NCBI GenBank assembly: GCA_950022295.1 | Contig: OX465597.1 | Location: 181,472,516 to 181,536,515 of the forward strand | Reading direction: 5' to 3' | From: Bromus sterilis | Lineage: Eukaryota; Streptophyta; Magnoliopsida; Poales; Poaceae | Length of the DNA stretch: 64,000 nt | In this document: positions 10,809 through 21,945 of the stretch, piece by piece | Numbering within the stretch: the stretch's first letter is position 1 | Layout: every line of letters begins with the position of its first letter | Made by a program: the position numbers and the translations under genes | Notes under the pieces: generated by a model | The model's input: the letters and a program-made list of their open reading frames with translations, nothing else | Database searches by the model: none | Told to the model about the DNA's origin: nothing

Positions 10809-12411
10809 TGATACGTCCAAAACGTATCTATAATTTCTGCTTGCTCCATGCATGTTTTGTGTGATATTTCTATGATCTAGATACACTTTCATATACTTTT
10901 GATCATATTTGGACTAACCTATAAACTCAGTGCACCCACGTGCCAGTTCCTGTTTTCTGCTGTTTTTCTATTTCAGTTTTCCCCCATATAAAAAGTGCCA
11001 GAAAAATTCGGGTAAATTCAGATAAAAAATCAGCGTGAAGGAAGCTTCGCGAAGAGCCCTGGAGGGGCCAGAGGGGAGCCAGGGGGACCCAGGCGGCCAC
11101 CCGGCGCGGCCCCACCCCTGGCCAGGCCAGGGGGGGCACCTGGGGCCCCTGGTCCACCTCTGGCTACCCCCTTCGCCTATTTATTCTCCGTCACGGGGAA
11201 ACTCCGAAGACAGAACCCTATTTCGCAAACTCGCCTCTGTTCCGCCGCCGCCGCGCTTCCGAGATCGGGAGCACCAGAAGACCTCTTCCCGGCACCCTGC
11301 CGGAGGGAGGATTGACCTCCGGGAGTCTCCTCTCCACCATGGATGCTCCCCGGATGTCTCGTGAGTAGTTTTCCTTGGACCATGGGTCCGTGATCAGTAG
11401 CTATGTGATGTTCTCCTCCCCTCTTTGATCTTAATTGTTTCGACCTCGTGAGCTGCCCTACATGATCGAGGCGCCTTTGTAATATTTCGCAAAGATAGTG
11501 TTGCTATGGATTATGAGATTATGTTCAGATTGTGATAGAGTAATATATTTGGTTTTTATCTCTTATATTTTTGTTCCTAAGTAATTCTTGCATGTTCTCC
11601 GTTGCTGTTTATTGCTTTGGCCAAGTAGTAGGTAGTGACTCCAAGAGGGAACGTTGTGCTCGATTGTGGGTTCATGCCCCCCGATGACACGCTTGAGTGA
11701 CAGAAACATGAGTCTAGGGGATGTGTTGTTTCCACAAGGGGGAAAACAACGGTGCTTGTAACCGCGGTTACAAGGATTGTTTACTTTACGCAAAGTGCTT
11801 TTTAATGCAGTTTTCTGTTGCTTGGGGTTTACACTTTGGGTGGGGCTCGCAACTTAATACCAACGAGATGTTCTTGATAGATATCTCAAGGTGGATGATT
11901 AGTAGTAGATGCAGTTGGATTTCGGTCTACTTATTTTGGCGTAATGCCTGTGCTTTTGAACCTCTTCCTTTCTTTTGTAGCATAGTTAGCATTGCGGTGC
12001 GTTCATAATCCTGTCAATTGCCCTTCTGTAATTTGTTTACCTCGCATAGCAGTTTTATCGTCTTTTGGGAGAGATACATCACTAGTGAACATCACGTATC
12101 CCGGTCCATATCCTTCTTACTGTTTCCACACTATCTTTACTTTATTGCTTTTACTTGCTATCATTATCCCTTGTGTTTTACCCTTTGTAAACAACAAGAC
12201 CGGAGAGATTGACAACCTCTCTGAACTTCGTTGGGAACAAAGTTATCTGTAACTGTGTGCAGGTCCACGTCAGTCGCGCCGCTGACACCTACTTATCATC
12301 TCTGGAGTCCTACTGGAGACAAACGATGGTATCTTCACCGAGGGAAACTTGTTGCTGCGCTACATCTCCACCTTCCACTTGGGGTAACCAACGAAGGGCG
12401 AGAAGCCATCA
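10809..12411 (+). repeat. Solo LTR of the non-autonomous Gypsy (1.60 kb)
   Basis: Starts TGATACGTCC, ends AAGCCATCA and is flanked on both sides by TACGC (10804-10808 and 12412-12416). It is therefore a complete solo LTR at the original insertion site, in the second copy of the duplicated segment. It differs from the LTR at 6867-8444 in the GC-rich part and by many substitutions, more than the flanking duplicated block does. Confidence 0.88.
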
Positions 12412-12999
12412 TACGCCAAGATAAGTAGACAGAAATTCATCTACATCTACTACTAATCATCCACCTTGAGATATCTATCCAGAACATCTCGCTGGTATTA
12501 AGTTGCGAGCCCCACCCAAAGTATAAACCCAAAGCAACATACAACTTCATTAAAAGAACTTTGCGTAAAGTAAACAATCCTTGTAACCGCGGTTACAAGC
12601 ACCGTTGTTTCCCCCTTATGGCCACAACACGTCCCCTAGACTCATGTTTCTATCACTCAAGCATGGCATCAGGGGGCATGTACTCACAATCGAGCAGAAC
12701 GTTCCCTCTTGTAGTCACTACCTACCACTTGGCCAAAGCAATAAATAGCAACGGAGAACATGCAAGAATTACTTCGGAACAAAAATACAAAAGATAAGAA
12801 CCAATTATATTACTCTATCACAATCTGAACATAATCTCATAATCCATCATATCCCTCCGAACTCAGCATAGCAAAAGCGGAAAGAATTACATATGTGCCT
12901 CGACCATGTAGGGCAGCTCACGAGGTCTAATCGATGAAGAACAAAGAGGGGAGGAGAACATCACACATCTACTGATCACAGACCCATGGTCCAAGGTAG
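12412..12999 (-). repeat. Host Gypsy 5' LTR, piece B
   Basis: Continues piece A after the TACGC duplication (12412-12416) and is interrupted at 12999 by the giant-LTR element, with target duplication GGTAG (12995-12999). It is the reverse complement of the 7400-7980 part of the related plus-strand LTR. Confidence 0.88.
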
Positions 13000-13467
13000 T
13001 GTAACAGTCCAGTTTTCACAAAAATTAAAATTTTTGTTTTCGGTGTGAATTGTTTGATTGTCTGATTTGTTTGCGGTGTTTGCATCCTCGATTTATCGAT
13101 CAGCGATTATTTTCCCCCTCTTATATCGTACCGCACGGAGACCGACCCTTGCCACCCTGACACTCGACCTCTGCGACACCGGGTTTTCACCCGATCACTG
13201 TCGCGAAAACCGCACGAGATTAGCCGCAACCAACAGAACGAAAAACGCCGTTTAATAATTAAACGGGGTATTTTTATAGCGCGTCAAGAAGTGTTCTCGG
13301 AACGGTTCCAGCGCGAGGTGAACGCCGCCGGCTCGACGCGCTGATCGCGCAGTTCGAAGTTTTACCCGAATCGGAGGTCCTGCGGACCCCCGGTGGTCAG
13401 AAACTTAAGCACCACGCGCGCGAGAGAAAAACCGGGGATGTTTTTGCAAACTGCCAGCCACCGGGGC

Positions 13468-13475
13468 TATATAAA
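13468..13475 (+). promoter_or_regulatory. LTR TATA box
   Basis: TATATAAA followed about 30 bases later by CTAGGGTTTTCCTAG. If transcription starts here, U3 is about 0.5 kb and R plus U5 about 3.2 kb, an unusually lopsided LTR. Confidence 0.6.
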
Positions 13476-13686
13476 GACCACCACACTCCCACCCATTTCT
13501 AGGGTTTTCCTAGCCACAGAATTTCAGCCACCCCCTCACAATTGCCCCAAATCTACCGCATTTTCGTCCAAAACCCAAAAATCTGATATTTTTCCCTCCA
13601 GCGGATCTGGACCGTCGGATCGGCTGATCCAACGGCCCAGATCGCGCCCTGGACTCCACCATCTCTCCTCTGTCTCTCTCCACGCC

Positions 13687-14160
13687 CGAGCCAGCCCTAC
13701 CCGAGGGCACCACCGCGCCGCCGCCGCCCGCAGCACGCCGGCGAGCGCCACCTCTCCGGGCTGCCGCGTCTCTCCTCCTCCGCGCCCCTTTCCTCCCTCC
13801 ATCCTCTCCCTCTCACTCCCTCTTCTCCCCTCGCAGATCCCGCCGTGGGAGCCGCCGACCGCCGCCTCCATGGCGAGCTTGAGGCCTCCGCCCTCTGGAC
13901 CACGCCAGCCGCCACCCCCTCCAGGATCCGGCCCGATCCGGCTCCTCCTCGACGCCCCGCCTCCCGAGCGCCTCGTCCCGGCCTGCCGCACCTGCCACCT
14001 CGCCGGAGATGGCAATACGGCGGCGCCGCCGCTCGGGATCCCCAGGGACGAGCCCCGTGCTCCCCCGCTCGTGCGCCGCTGTTGGGCCGGCGCGCCTCAG
14101 CGGCCCACAACGCCGCTCACGGCCAGTTGGGCCTCGGCCCAGCTAGGTGAGCTCCTTTTT
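13687..14160 (+). other. GC-rich variable block within the LTR
   Basis: Very GC-rich with long accidental open frames on both strands. The matching place in other copies (about 5150-5640, 20170-20690, 24490-24980, 60780-61330) is also GC-rich but differs much more between elements than the flanks do. No domain is recognised and reading frames are not conserved, so I do not call a gene. Confidence 0.5.
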
Positions 14161-16738
14161 TTTTCTTTTTTTCTTTTTTTTTGTTATTTCCGTAGTGGGC
14201 TCGGCCCAATAGGCCGATCTGTTAAGTGGCGCACGTAGGCGCTGTTTAGTACCCTGTGCCGCCCCTGTTTAGGCCCATTAGTTCAGCTTTCGGTCCAGTA
14301 GATTTTTTTCTTTTTCTGATTAGATTATTTGGTAGATTTTATTATTTTCTTGCGATGCCCGTATCTTTTAAACCGTAGCTCGGATCGCGACGCGTAAAAC
14401 ATGAAACTTGCTTAGTTTTTCATGTAGTTTAATAATATGTGACTCTTTGCCATGTTTGACTTTGTTTACATGCTGTTTGACTGCTATTTACACTGCTTGC
14501 CACCGTAAACTGTTTCATTAATAACTTTTTAACCGTTGCTCGGTTTAAAATGTTTCTTATATGTAACTTGACTAGAATTGCATGTAGATTATGTTTTTCT
14601 GCTCTTGCTTGGTAATTAAAATAATAAAATTATGTTTAGTACAGAACAGTACCAAATGCAATAAATATCGTGGGGTCCGTAATAGTTGCCATGCATAGGT
14701 TTTACACCCACTTAAAGTGACTAGATTAGATAGTTTATTTATGCTTCACCTCTTGCCATGCTTGTGTGATATGCCGTGCTTGAGTGATATGCCATGTTAA
14801 CAACCTTTTGCTCACCTGTAGCTAAACAACTTGAACCAAATAAACGTGCGGTATCGTCGTGTGTGACGAATACCTCACTTAACCTGCTAGTAACCGCTCT
14901 CGACGTTAGGTCCGTATCGCGTTGTCGTGCCTTGTGTTGTCTCTTTGATCTTGTATTGCTCCATAGTAATAGTGGTGCACCGTTGATTGCTGTCCAGTGT
15001 TTCCTTCTTCAGTGCTCCCACGGGTACCTTGGGAGACGATGCGAGCTTGCGATCAACTACACCTTCGGAACCCGGCTTATCAACAGGCAAGGACTATACA
15101 TTACTTATGATCCATTCTATTTCACCCAGCGGTTTGCATGCTAGTTTAGGTTAGGTTCGATGTTTGATCCTACCACATGTTTACAGCCTCTTTTAAACCG
15201 ATACAGCCATGTCCCCTCCCAGCAAACCTTGTACTGCTATGTTACTATTGCTCGCTGCTCAGCCCCTGCTTAGTATGCGTGCTTAGGATGCTACGATGTT
15301 ACCTCCTGTTACTCCTTGGTTTGGGCTAGCACATCATTATAATTTTGTGGATGATATGATTATTATAAATGTTGAATATACTCGACGAAGGATGGAAGGT
15401 CTAGGCTATCCCGCCCCGACGCTTTGTTCCATTCGAGTCACCTAGGATCCGAGTTCCGGGTATTGGTTTTATGACTGAGCGTACCTAACCACGTGTGGGA
15501 TGCTATGGGGTCCCCTTTTCTTACCTACCTAGCTTCAACCATTTCTAGAGGTGGCCCAAGCTGATTTTACCATTTGAAACCGTGTGCGTAACTGGTCTGC
15601 AGCCAGTGGATTTAAAACAACTCGGGCCAGCAGAGACAGAGTTCCTTTGTTGGTCCACACTGGTGAGCTAGGGAATTCCCCTGTTATATAGGTGAGGCTA
15701 ACCCCGACCTTAGCCATTCGGAAGAGTCCGATCCGAGAGCATGGCCGGCTTTTGGGTTGGGTGTCGACTCCCCGGGGGCCACCCGGATTTGTTCATTGTT
15801 AGTTAGAGGGACCTGTCGTTTCGGATCTCTTGGAACTAAATCATAAAATGGTTGCCTGTGATGGGTAGTAACTGAGAGAGATGGACGTGCGTGCGGAGCC
15901 TTGTAATGGGCAGTTGGTACACCCCTGCAGGGTTAAATCTTTTCGAGAAGCTGTGTCCACGGTTATGGACGAATGGAAACCTACTCCTTGTTCATAGACA
16001 ACAACAACTGAGATAATCTTAATATAACTTGATCAACGTGTGTGTGCCTTGACTGCTTCTTCTTCGTCGGGAAGTGAAGAGGAGGACAAGGATAGGATAG
16101 GTGTTATGTTTGCGTAAGTAGCTGATAGCAAGACTTGTTGGAGGTGATTCCTCATCGAATGCTTGGCTTCTTATCTTACTCTCTAGATTGTTAACCACTT
16201 CATAAATGCTAGTGCGGCAACAAACTCACCACTTACCCCATCCTTACCGTAAACTACTAGTTGTCCTAGAATGACGAGTGATGAAGTCCTTGCTGGGTCA
16301 GTTGACCACTACAGTTGGATGATGAGTACTTCTGTACTCATGATACTACCCCCAAACTCTTTTCAGGGTTCTTGATCGACAATAGGTACGATGATCAACG
16401 TTTCACGTGGAGACTCGACGACGACTAGTTAGGAGGATCCCGACGGAGGGCCTGGACCCGTGTGGTTATGGGGATCGATGATTTTTCTCTTTGCCACTAG
16501 GAATTTGTTTGTAGTCTGTACTCAGACATGTATCTTCCACTGATGTATTGTATTTAAGCCAGATGTATGCTGATTGTATGAGATGTTGTATCCTTGTATC
16601 TGTAATGTTGTGATATCATGTTGGAAATCCGGGGCATATGGCTATGTCATATGTCGCGGTGGGACCGATATGTGCTTCGTCCCTAGAACTGGATGGAAAC
16701 ATCTAGATCTGGAACTGTACCGCGTATCGGGCCTTACA

Positions 16739-17341
16739 ACTTGGTATCAGAGCCTTACCGACCGTAGGATCCCTTCTCTGGCCGAAGTCGAGTCTAGACA
16801 AAAACTATTTGGTAGTTACTAAGTTAGTTGTCGGAGAGTGGGAATCTTTTTACTCCTTACCCTTGCTCTGGTCAGGACGAGTGTCGTAAGTGTTTTATTC
16901 TCGCCTTATCCCCTTTCAAACTTTAGGATCTCTAGAGTGTGGAGATTCGGAACCGTTACAATGTCTTGCTTGCAGCGTATGGTCTCGATTCCGATCTCAG
17001 GTTTGGGAAATCCTGTGGTACCTTTAGTTTATTTGACTCTGGTAAACATCTTGGTTATTTATTGACTTCAGTCCTCTTGCCCAGTATCCTCACGATTTCA
17101 GTGAGATTGCTTCCCTTGATCGTCGCTTTGAAGTGTCGTTCTTACCCTTGATCTCCTGATGGTTTCGTTTTTCGACGTCGCCATCTCTCTGCGGAAAGTT
17201 TTCTCGATAGAAGTTCGACGTCGACATGGAGCAGAGTCCCTTGTTGGTGGTGTTGAAGATCGTCGACTCCCTTTTCTCTCCCTCCTCTCTCCCGGATCGT
17301 CCTGGACCTCGGGACGAGATCCCTTGTTGGCAGTGTTGTAT
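16739..17341 (+). other. Mini internal region with tRNA-iMet primer site
   Basis: Starts AC, then the primer site TGGTATCAGAGC at 16742-16753. It has no ORF that stays open in the sister copies. Near its end is a polypyrimidine stretch (17268-17300) flanked by two copies of CCTTGTTGG(T/C)(G/A)GTGTTG (from about 17238 and 17322). No polypurine tract adjoins the 3' LTR at 17342. Confidence 0.85.
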
Positions 17342-17632
17342 TGTAACAGCCCAGTTTTCACAAAAATTAAAAATTTTGTTTTCGGTGTGAATTGTTTGAT
17401 TGTCTGATTTGTTTGCGGTGTTTGCATCCTTGATTTATCGATCGGCGATTATTTTCCCCCTCTTTTATCGTACCGGACGGAGACCGACCCTTGCCACCCT
17501 GACACTCGACCTCTGGGACACCGGGTTTTCACCCTATCACTGTCGCGAAAACCGCACGAGACTAGCCGCAGCCAACAGAACGAAAAACCCCGTTTAATAA
17601 TTAAACTGGTTATTTTTATAGCAGGCCGGGAA
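17342..17632 (+). repeat. 3' LTR of the plus giant-LTR element, first piece
   Basis: TGTAACAGCCC start to the insertion point of the minus-strand sister. The target duplication GGGAA occupies 17628-17632 and is repeated at 25639-25643. Confidence 0.92.
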
Positions 17633-20600
17633 TGTAAGGCCCGATATGCGGTACTGTTCCAGATCTAGGTGTTTCCACCCAGATCCGGGGACGAAGCACA
17701 TATCGGACCCACCGCGACATATGACAAAGCCATATGCCCCGGATTTCCAACATGCTATCACAACATTACAGATACAAGGATACAACATCTCATACAATCG
17801 GCATACAACTGCCTCAAATACAATACAACAGCGGAAGACACATGTCTGAGTACAGACTCAAGCAAATGCCTAGTGGCAAAGAGAAAAGCATCGATCCCAT
17901 TACCACACGGGTCCAGGCCCTCCGCCGGGATCCGCCTAACTAGTCGTCGTCGAGTCTTCACGTGAAACGTCGATCACCATACCTGTTGTCGATCAAGAAC
18001 CCTGAAAAGAGTTTGGGGGTAGTATCATGAGTACAGAGGTACTCAGCATCCAACTGTAGTGGTCATCTGACCCAGCAAGGACTTCATCACTCGTCATTCT
18101 AGGACAACTAGTAGTTTATGGTAAGGAAGGGGTAAGTGGTGAGGTTGCTGCCGCACTAGCATGTATGAAGTGGCTAACGATCTAGAGAGTAAGATAAGAA
18201 GCCAATCATTCGATGAGGAATCGCCTCCAACAAGTCTTGCTATCAACTACTTACGCAAACATAACACCTATCCTATCCTTGTCCTCCTCTTCGCATCCCG
18301 ACGAAGAAGAAGCAGTCAAGGCACATGCACACGTTGATCAAGTTATATTAAGATTATCTCAGTTGTTGTTGTCTATGAACAAGGAGTAGGTCTCAAGTCG
18401 TCCATAACCGTGGACACGGCTTCTCGAAAAGATTTAACCCTGCAGGGGTGTACCAACTTCCCATTACGAGGCTCCGCACGCACGTCCATCACTCTCAGTT
18501 GCTACCCATTATAGGCAACCATTTTATGATTTAGTTCCAAGAGATCCGAAACGACAGGTCCCTCTAACTAACAACGCACAAATCCGGGTGGCCCCCGGTG
18601 AGTCGACATCCAACTCAAAAGTCGGCCGCGCTCTCGAATCGGCCTCTACCGTCTGGACGAGGTCGGGTTAGCTACCCAAACAGATGTGGGCAGCCCCCTA
18701 GCTTCCAGGTGTGGACCAACAAAGAAACCATGTCTCCGCTGGCCCAAGTTGTTTTAAAAGATATCTGCTAGGAGCGACCCGACAAGATATATATGCATGT
18801 TTTCAAATGGTAAATCAGCTTGGGCCACCACTAGAAATGTTTGAAGCTAGATAGGTAAGAAAAGGGGACCCCATAAAATCCCACACGCGGTTAGGCACGC
18901 TCAGTCTTAAAACCAATACCCAGAACTCGCATCCTAGGTGACTCGAATGGAACAAAGCGTCGGGGCGGGATAGCCTAGACCTTCCATCCTTCGTCGAATA
19001 TAGTCAACATTTATAATAATCATATCATCAACAATAATATAATAATCAGGTGATATCCCAACCCAAAGAGTAACAGAGTAACAACGTAGCATCCTAAGCA
19101 TGCATACTAAGCAGGGGCTGAGCAACGAGCAATAGTAACATAGCAGTACAAGGTTTGCTGGGAAGGGACATGGCTGTATCGGTTTAAAAGAGGCTGTAAA
19201 CATGTGGTCGGATCAAACATCGAACCTAACCTATACTAGCATGCAAACCGCTGGTTGAAATAGAATGGATCATAAGTAATGCAAGTCCTTGCCTGTTGAT
19301 AAGTCGGATTCCGAAGGTGTAGTCGATCGCACGCTCGCATCGTCTCCGAGAGGTACCCGCGGGAGCACACAAGAAGTAAACACTGGAAAGCAATCAACGG
19401 TGCACCACTATTACTACGGATCAATACAAGATAAAGCATCAACAAAAGCAACACGAAACATCGCACTTACCGTCGAGAGCGGTTACTAACGATTTAAGTG
19501 GAGTACTCGTCACACACGACGATACCGCACGTTTACGGTGGTTCAAGTTGTTTAGCTACAGGTGATCAAACAACGGTTATTAACATGGCAACTCAAGCAA
19601 GCATGGCATATCACACAAACATGTCAAGAGGTGAAGCACAAAGTAAACTATCTATGCTAGTCAATTTAAGTGGGGTGAAATCCTAGACATGCAAACTATT
19701 GCGAAACCCGCGATATTTATTGCATTTGGTACTGTTTTTCCCTAAAGAATATTTTATTATTTTAATTAGCAAGCAAGGGCAGCAAAAACACAATCTACAT
19801 GCAATTATAGTCAAGTTACATATAAAGAACATTTCAAACAGAGCAACAGATAAAAAGTTATAGCAGTTACAAGTTATAGTGGCAGGCAGTGTAATTAGCA
19901 GTCAAACAACAAGTAAACAAAGTCAAACATGCCAACAAGCAACAAATTATTAAACTAGACAAAATTCTAAGCAAGTTTCATATTTAAATCGTCGCAATCG
20001 GAGCTACGGTTAAAAAGTTACGGGCACCGCAAAAATAAACAACTAAAACTGCCTAAATAATTAAAAAAAACAACTAACAGAAAAAAAAAACTAACTGGGC
20101 CGAAATCTACTGGGCCCAACTAACTAAAAAAAAGAAATACAGAAAAATAAAAAAAAAACGGGCAGCGGCTGGCTCACCCCATGGGCCGAATTTGGCCCAA
20201 AGTGGCCTGGCTGCTGGGCTTGGGGGCGCTGGCTGGCCTGGGCCTCGGAGGTGGGCGCGCCGGCCCACCTTGGCGCAGCAAGAGGGCGGCTCGGGCAGCT
20301 CGCCCTCGTCCCGTCCACTGGACGCAGTGGCGGCGGCTTGCCCGGTGGCGCGCCGGACACCGGTGCTGGCGGCGGAGGAGGCTGGAGGCGAGGAGCGGGC
20401 GGCGCTGGTCGGATCCGCCGGGATCCCTCGCCGGTGAGGTCCAAGGCGGGGCGCGGCTCGGAGCTCTCGGGCTGGGCGTCCATGGCGTCCTGGCTGCGCT
20501 CCTGGTGCTGCACACGGGAGAGAGGAGGGAGGAAGTTAGAGGGAGAGGAGAGAAAGGAGAGGGGAGAGAGGGAAGGAGGGGAGGAGAGGGGCTCGGCTGG

Positions 20601-21347
20601 CGGCCTGCTCGCCGGCGGTGGCCGGAGACGGGCGGCGCGGCTGCGGGTGCCTCCACGGGCATGGCACGGGAGAGAGGAGACAGAGGAGAGAGAGAGGAGT
20701 TGGCTAGGGCGCATCTGGACCCTCGATCTGGCAGATCGACGGCCGAAAACGTCTGGGAGGCTAGGGTTTCAGACTAGGGGGTGTTTTTGGGCAGATCTGA
20801 GTTTTTGTGAGGGGGGTGGCTGCAAAATGTGGCTAGGGAAACCCTAAAAATGGGTGGGAGTGTGGTGGTCTTTATATAGCATGGGTGGCTGGCAGTTTGC
20901 AAAAAACATCATCTGTTTTTCTCTCGGGCGCGCGGTGCTCACGTTTCTGACCGCCGGGGGTCCGCAGTACCTCCGATTCGGGTAAAACTTCGAACTGCGC
21001 GATCAGTGCGTCGAGACGGAGGCGTTCACCTCGCGCTGGAACCGTTCCGAAAACACTTTCCGGAGTGCTATAAAAATAACCCGTTTAATTATTAAACGGG
21101 GTTTTTCGTTCTGTTGGCTGCGGCTGGTCTCGTACGGTTTTCGCGACGGTGATCGGGCGAAACCCGGTGCCGCAAAGGTCGAGTGTCAAGGTGGCAAGGG
21201 TCGGTCTCCGTCCGATACGAGATAAGAGGGGGGAAAATAATCGCCGATCAATAAATCGGGGATGCAAACACCGCAAACAAATCAAGCAATCAAACAATTC
21301 ACACCGAAAACAAAATTTTTAATTTTTGCAAAAACTGGGCTGTTACA
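17633..21347 (-). repeat. 3' LTR of the complete giant-LTR element (3.72 kb)
   Basis: Plus-strand ends TGTAAGGCCCG and GGGCTGTTACA. Has a TATA box (20871-20878, minus) and GC-rich block (20170-20690). The minus-strand frame of 196 codons there is proline/serine-rich low-complexity sequence, not a recognised protein. Confidence 0.93.
20871..20878 (-). promoter_or_regulatory. LTR TATA box
   Basis: TATATAAA on the minus strand, followed by the conserved AGGGTTTCCCTAG leader. The partner LTR has it at 25163-25170. Confidence 0.6.
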
Positions 21348-21945
21348 GGGAACACCACCAACAAGGGATCTCGTCCCGAGATCCAGGACGATCCGGGGGA
21401 GAGGGGGGAGAGAAAAGAGAGTCGACGATCTTCAACACCACCAACAAGGGACTCTGCTCCATGTCGACGTCGAACTTCTGTCGAGATAATTTCCGCAGAG
21501 AGACGACATCGTCGGAATAACGAAAACGTCAGTGACAAGAGGAAGAACGATCGCGAAAACCAGATCAAGGGATAGTGATTTTCGACGCAAGTCATAAAAA
21601 CACTGGCAAAATGATGGATGGCAATGGATGACCCAGATGATATCCAGAATCGGAGAAGCTAAAGGTACTACAGGAATTCCCACCTGAGCTCGGAATCGAG
21701 AGAATACGCTGCAAGCAAGGCATTGTAACGGTTCCGAAACTCCACACACTCGAGATCCTAGAGTTTGAAAGGGGATAAGGCGAGAGTAAAACACTTACGA
21801 CACTTGTCCTGACCAGAGCAAGGATAAGGAGTAAAAAGAATCATACTCTCCGATAACTAACTTAGTAACTACAAAATAGTTTTTGTCTAGACTCGACTTC
21901 GGCCAGAGAAGGGATCCTACGGTCGGTAAGGCTCTGATACCAAGT
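21348..21945 (-). other. Mini internal region with tRNA-iMet primer site
   Basis: 598 bp in minus orientation, the counterpart of 16739-17341. Primer site TGGTATCAGAGC at 21942-21931. It repeats the motif AACACCACCAACAAGGGA at about 21350 and 21436 (plus strand) around a purine-rich run on the plus strand, that is, polypyrimidine in element sense. A short frame shared with the plus element is broken by a stop in the third copy (61969-62573), so it is not treated as coding. Confidence 0.85.

Larger units (their letters stand above)
13000..16738 (+). repeat. 5' LTR of the plus giant-LTR element (3.74 kb)
   Basis: Order within the LTR: conserved terminal 290 bp, TATA box at 13468, a GC-rich block (13687-14160), an AT-rich block with poly-T (14150-14180), then about 2.5 kb of conserved non-coding sequence. 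A stretch at about 15970-16136 is missing from the partner 3' LTR near 28283, an indel between the two LTRs of one element. Confidence 0.92.

Noticed and set aside
17159..17407. Short frame shared by the mini internal regions (82-98 codons)
   Set aside because: It crosses into the LTR and has a stop in the copy at 61969-62573; no domain.
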